Shown: piece after piece, positions 63,999 through 64,000 of the stretch
Position numbering within the stretch: the first letter of the stretch is position 1
How the letters are laid out: the number at the start of each line of letters is the position of its first letter
Assembly (NCBI RefSeq): GCF_014652555.1
Contig: NZ_BMZA01000005.1
Coordinates: forward strand, 53,348 to 117,347
Reading direction: 5' to 3'
From: Novosphingobium colocasiae
GTDB lineage: Bacteria > Pseudomonadota > Alphaproteobacteria > Sphingomonadales > Sphingomonadaceae
Length of the DNA: 64,000 nt
Notes under the pieces: generated by a model
What the model saw: only the letters and a program-made list of their open reading frames with translations
Told to the model about the DNA's origin: nothing
The model's database searches: none
Program-made: the position numbers and the translations under genes

Positions 63999-64000
63999 TT

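Overview
This is a high-GC, gene-dense alphaproteobacterial chromosome segment. The gene content and repeats fit a Sphingomonadales member (Sphingomonas/Novosphingobium-like); the genus is inference. Supporting points are a methionine synthase split into two genes behind an ArsR-methyltransferase fusion, a RegB/RegA redox pair, a large TonB-dependent receptor, and two families of dispersed palindromes with a remnant of a REP-associated transposase. No rRNA, CRISPR array, prophage or complete insertion sequence was seen. There is one tRNA, Leu(UAA).

Layout. 0-5.4 kb: a secreted protein of unknown function, a GGDEF-EAL-PilZ cyclic-di-GMP protein and an MFS transporter. 5.5-12.5 kb: a respiration operon, cyoABCD (ubiquinol oxidase)-SURF1-regB-regA, with an FNR-type box and a second inverted repeat upstream of cyoA. 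12.6-18.2 kb: the putR/putA proline catabolism pair and an epoxide hydrolase. 18.3-22.8 kb: a GMC oxidoreductase behind a MalT-like ATPase regulator. 23-29 kb: tRNA-Leu, ihfB, a POT peptide transporter with a compositionally different core, two secreted amidohydrolases (the second without metal ligands) and an NnrU-family membrane protein. 29-31.7 kb: modABC-modE for molybdate, with both ModC and ModE lacking a molybdate-binding TOBE/Mop domain. 31.7-35.1 kb: a TonB-dependent receptor and an SDR, divergent around a perfect 13-bp inverted repeat. 35-38.4 kb: recQ, a 51-aa protein, a NudK-like Nudix hydrolase and a small uncertain ORF.

38.5-45 kb: the methionine operon sahR-like/metF/metH1/GNAT/metH2, reading leftward from a perfect 20-bp palindromic operator. 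The GNAT gene is bracketed by two copies of one palindromic repeat, and metH2 itself carries an in-frame copy of another. 45-51 kb: a 56-aa lipoprotein, nadE, the divergent nitrosative-stress pair hcp/nsrR sharing an FNR-type box, and gltX. 51-54 kb: an accessory segment with AT-richer repeats, an unknown secreted Cys-rich protein, a LuxR-type regulator and a RAYT transposase remnant, framed by inverted 19-nt copies of the RAYT-associated motif. 54-64 kb: 3-hydroxybutyrate dehydrogenase and a patatin (polyhydroxybutyrate-type context), glnD, lgt, a MidA-type methyltransferase, a BrnT/BrnA toxin-antitoxin pair and the 3' part of smc.

Working together. The cyo-surf1-regBA and hcp/nsrR loci look like one redox/oxygen/NO response network. 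The methionine operon looks self-regulated by an S-adenosyl-ligand sensor. No wholly new system is proved. The strongest unexplained signals are the catalytically degenerate amidohydrolase partner, the repeat-bracketed split methionine synthase with a translated palindrome, and the repeat-framed 51-54 kb segment.
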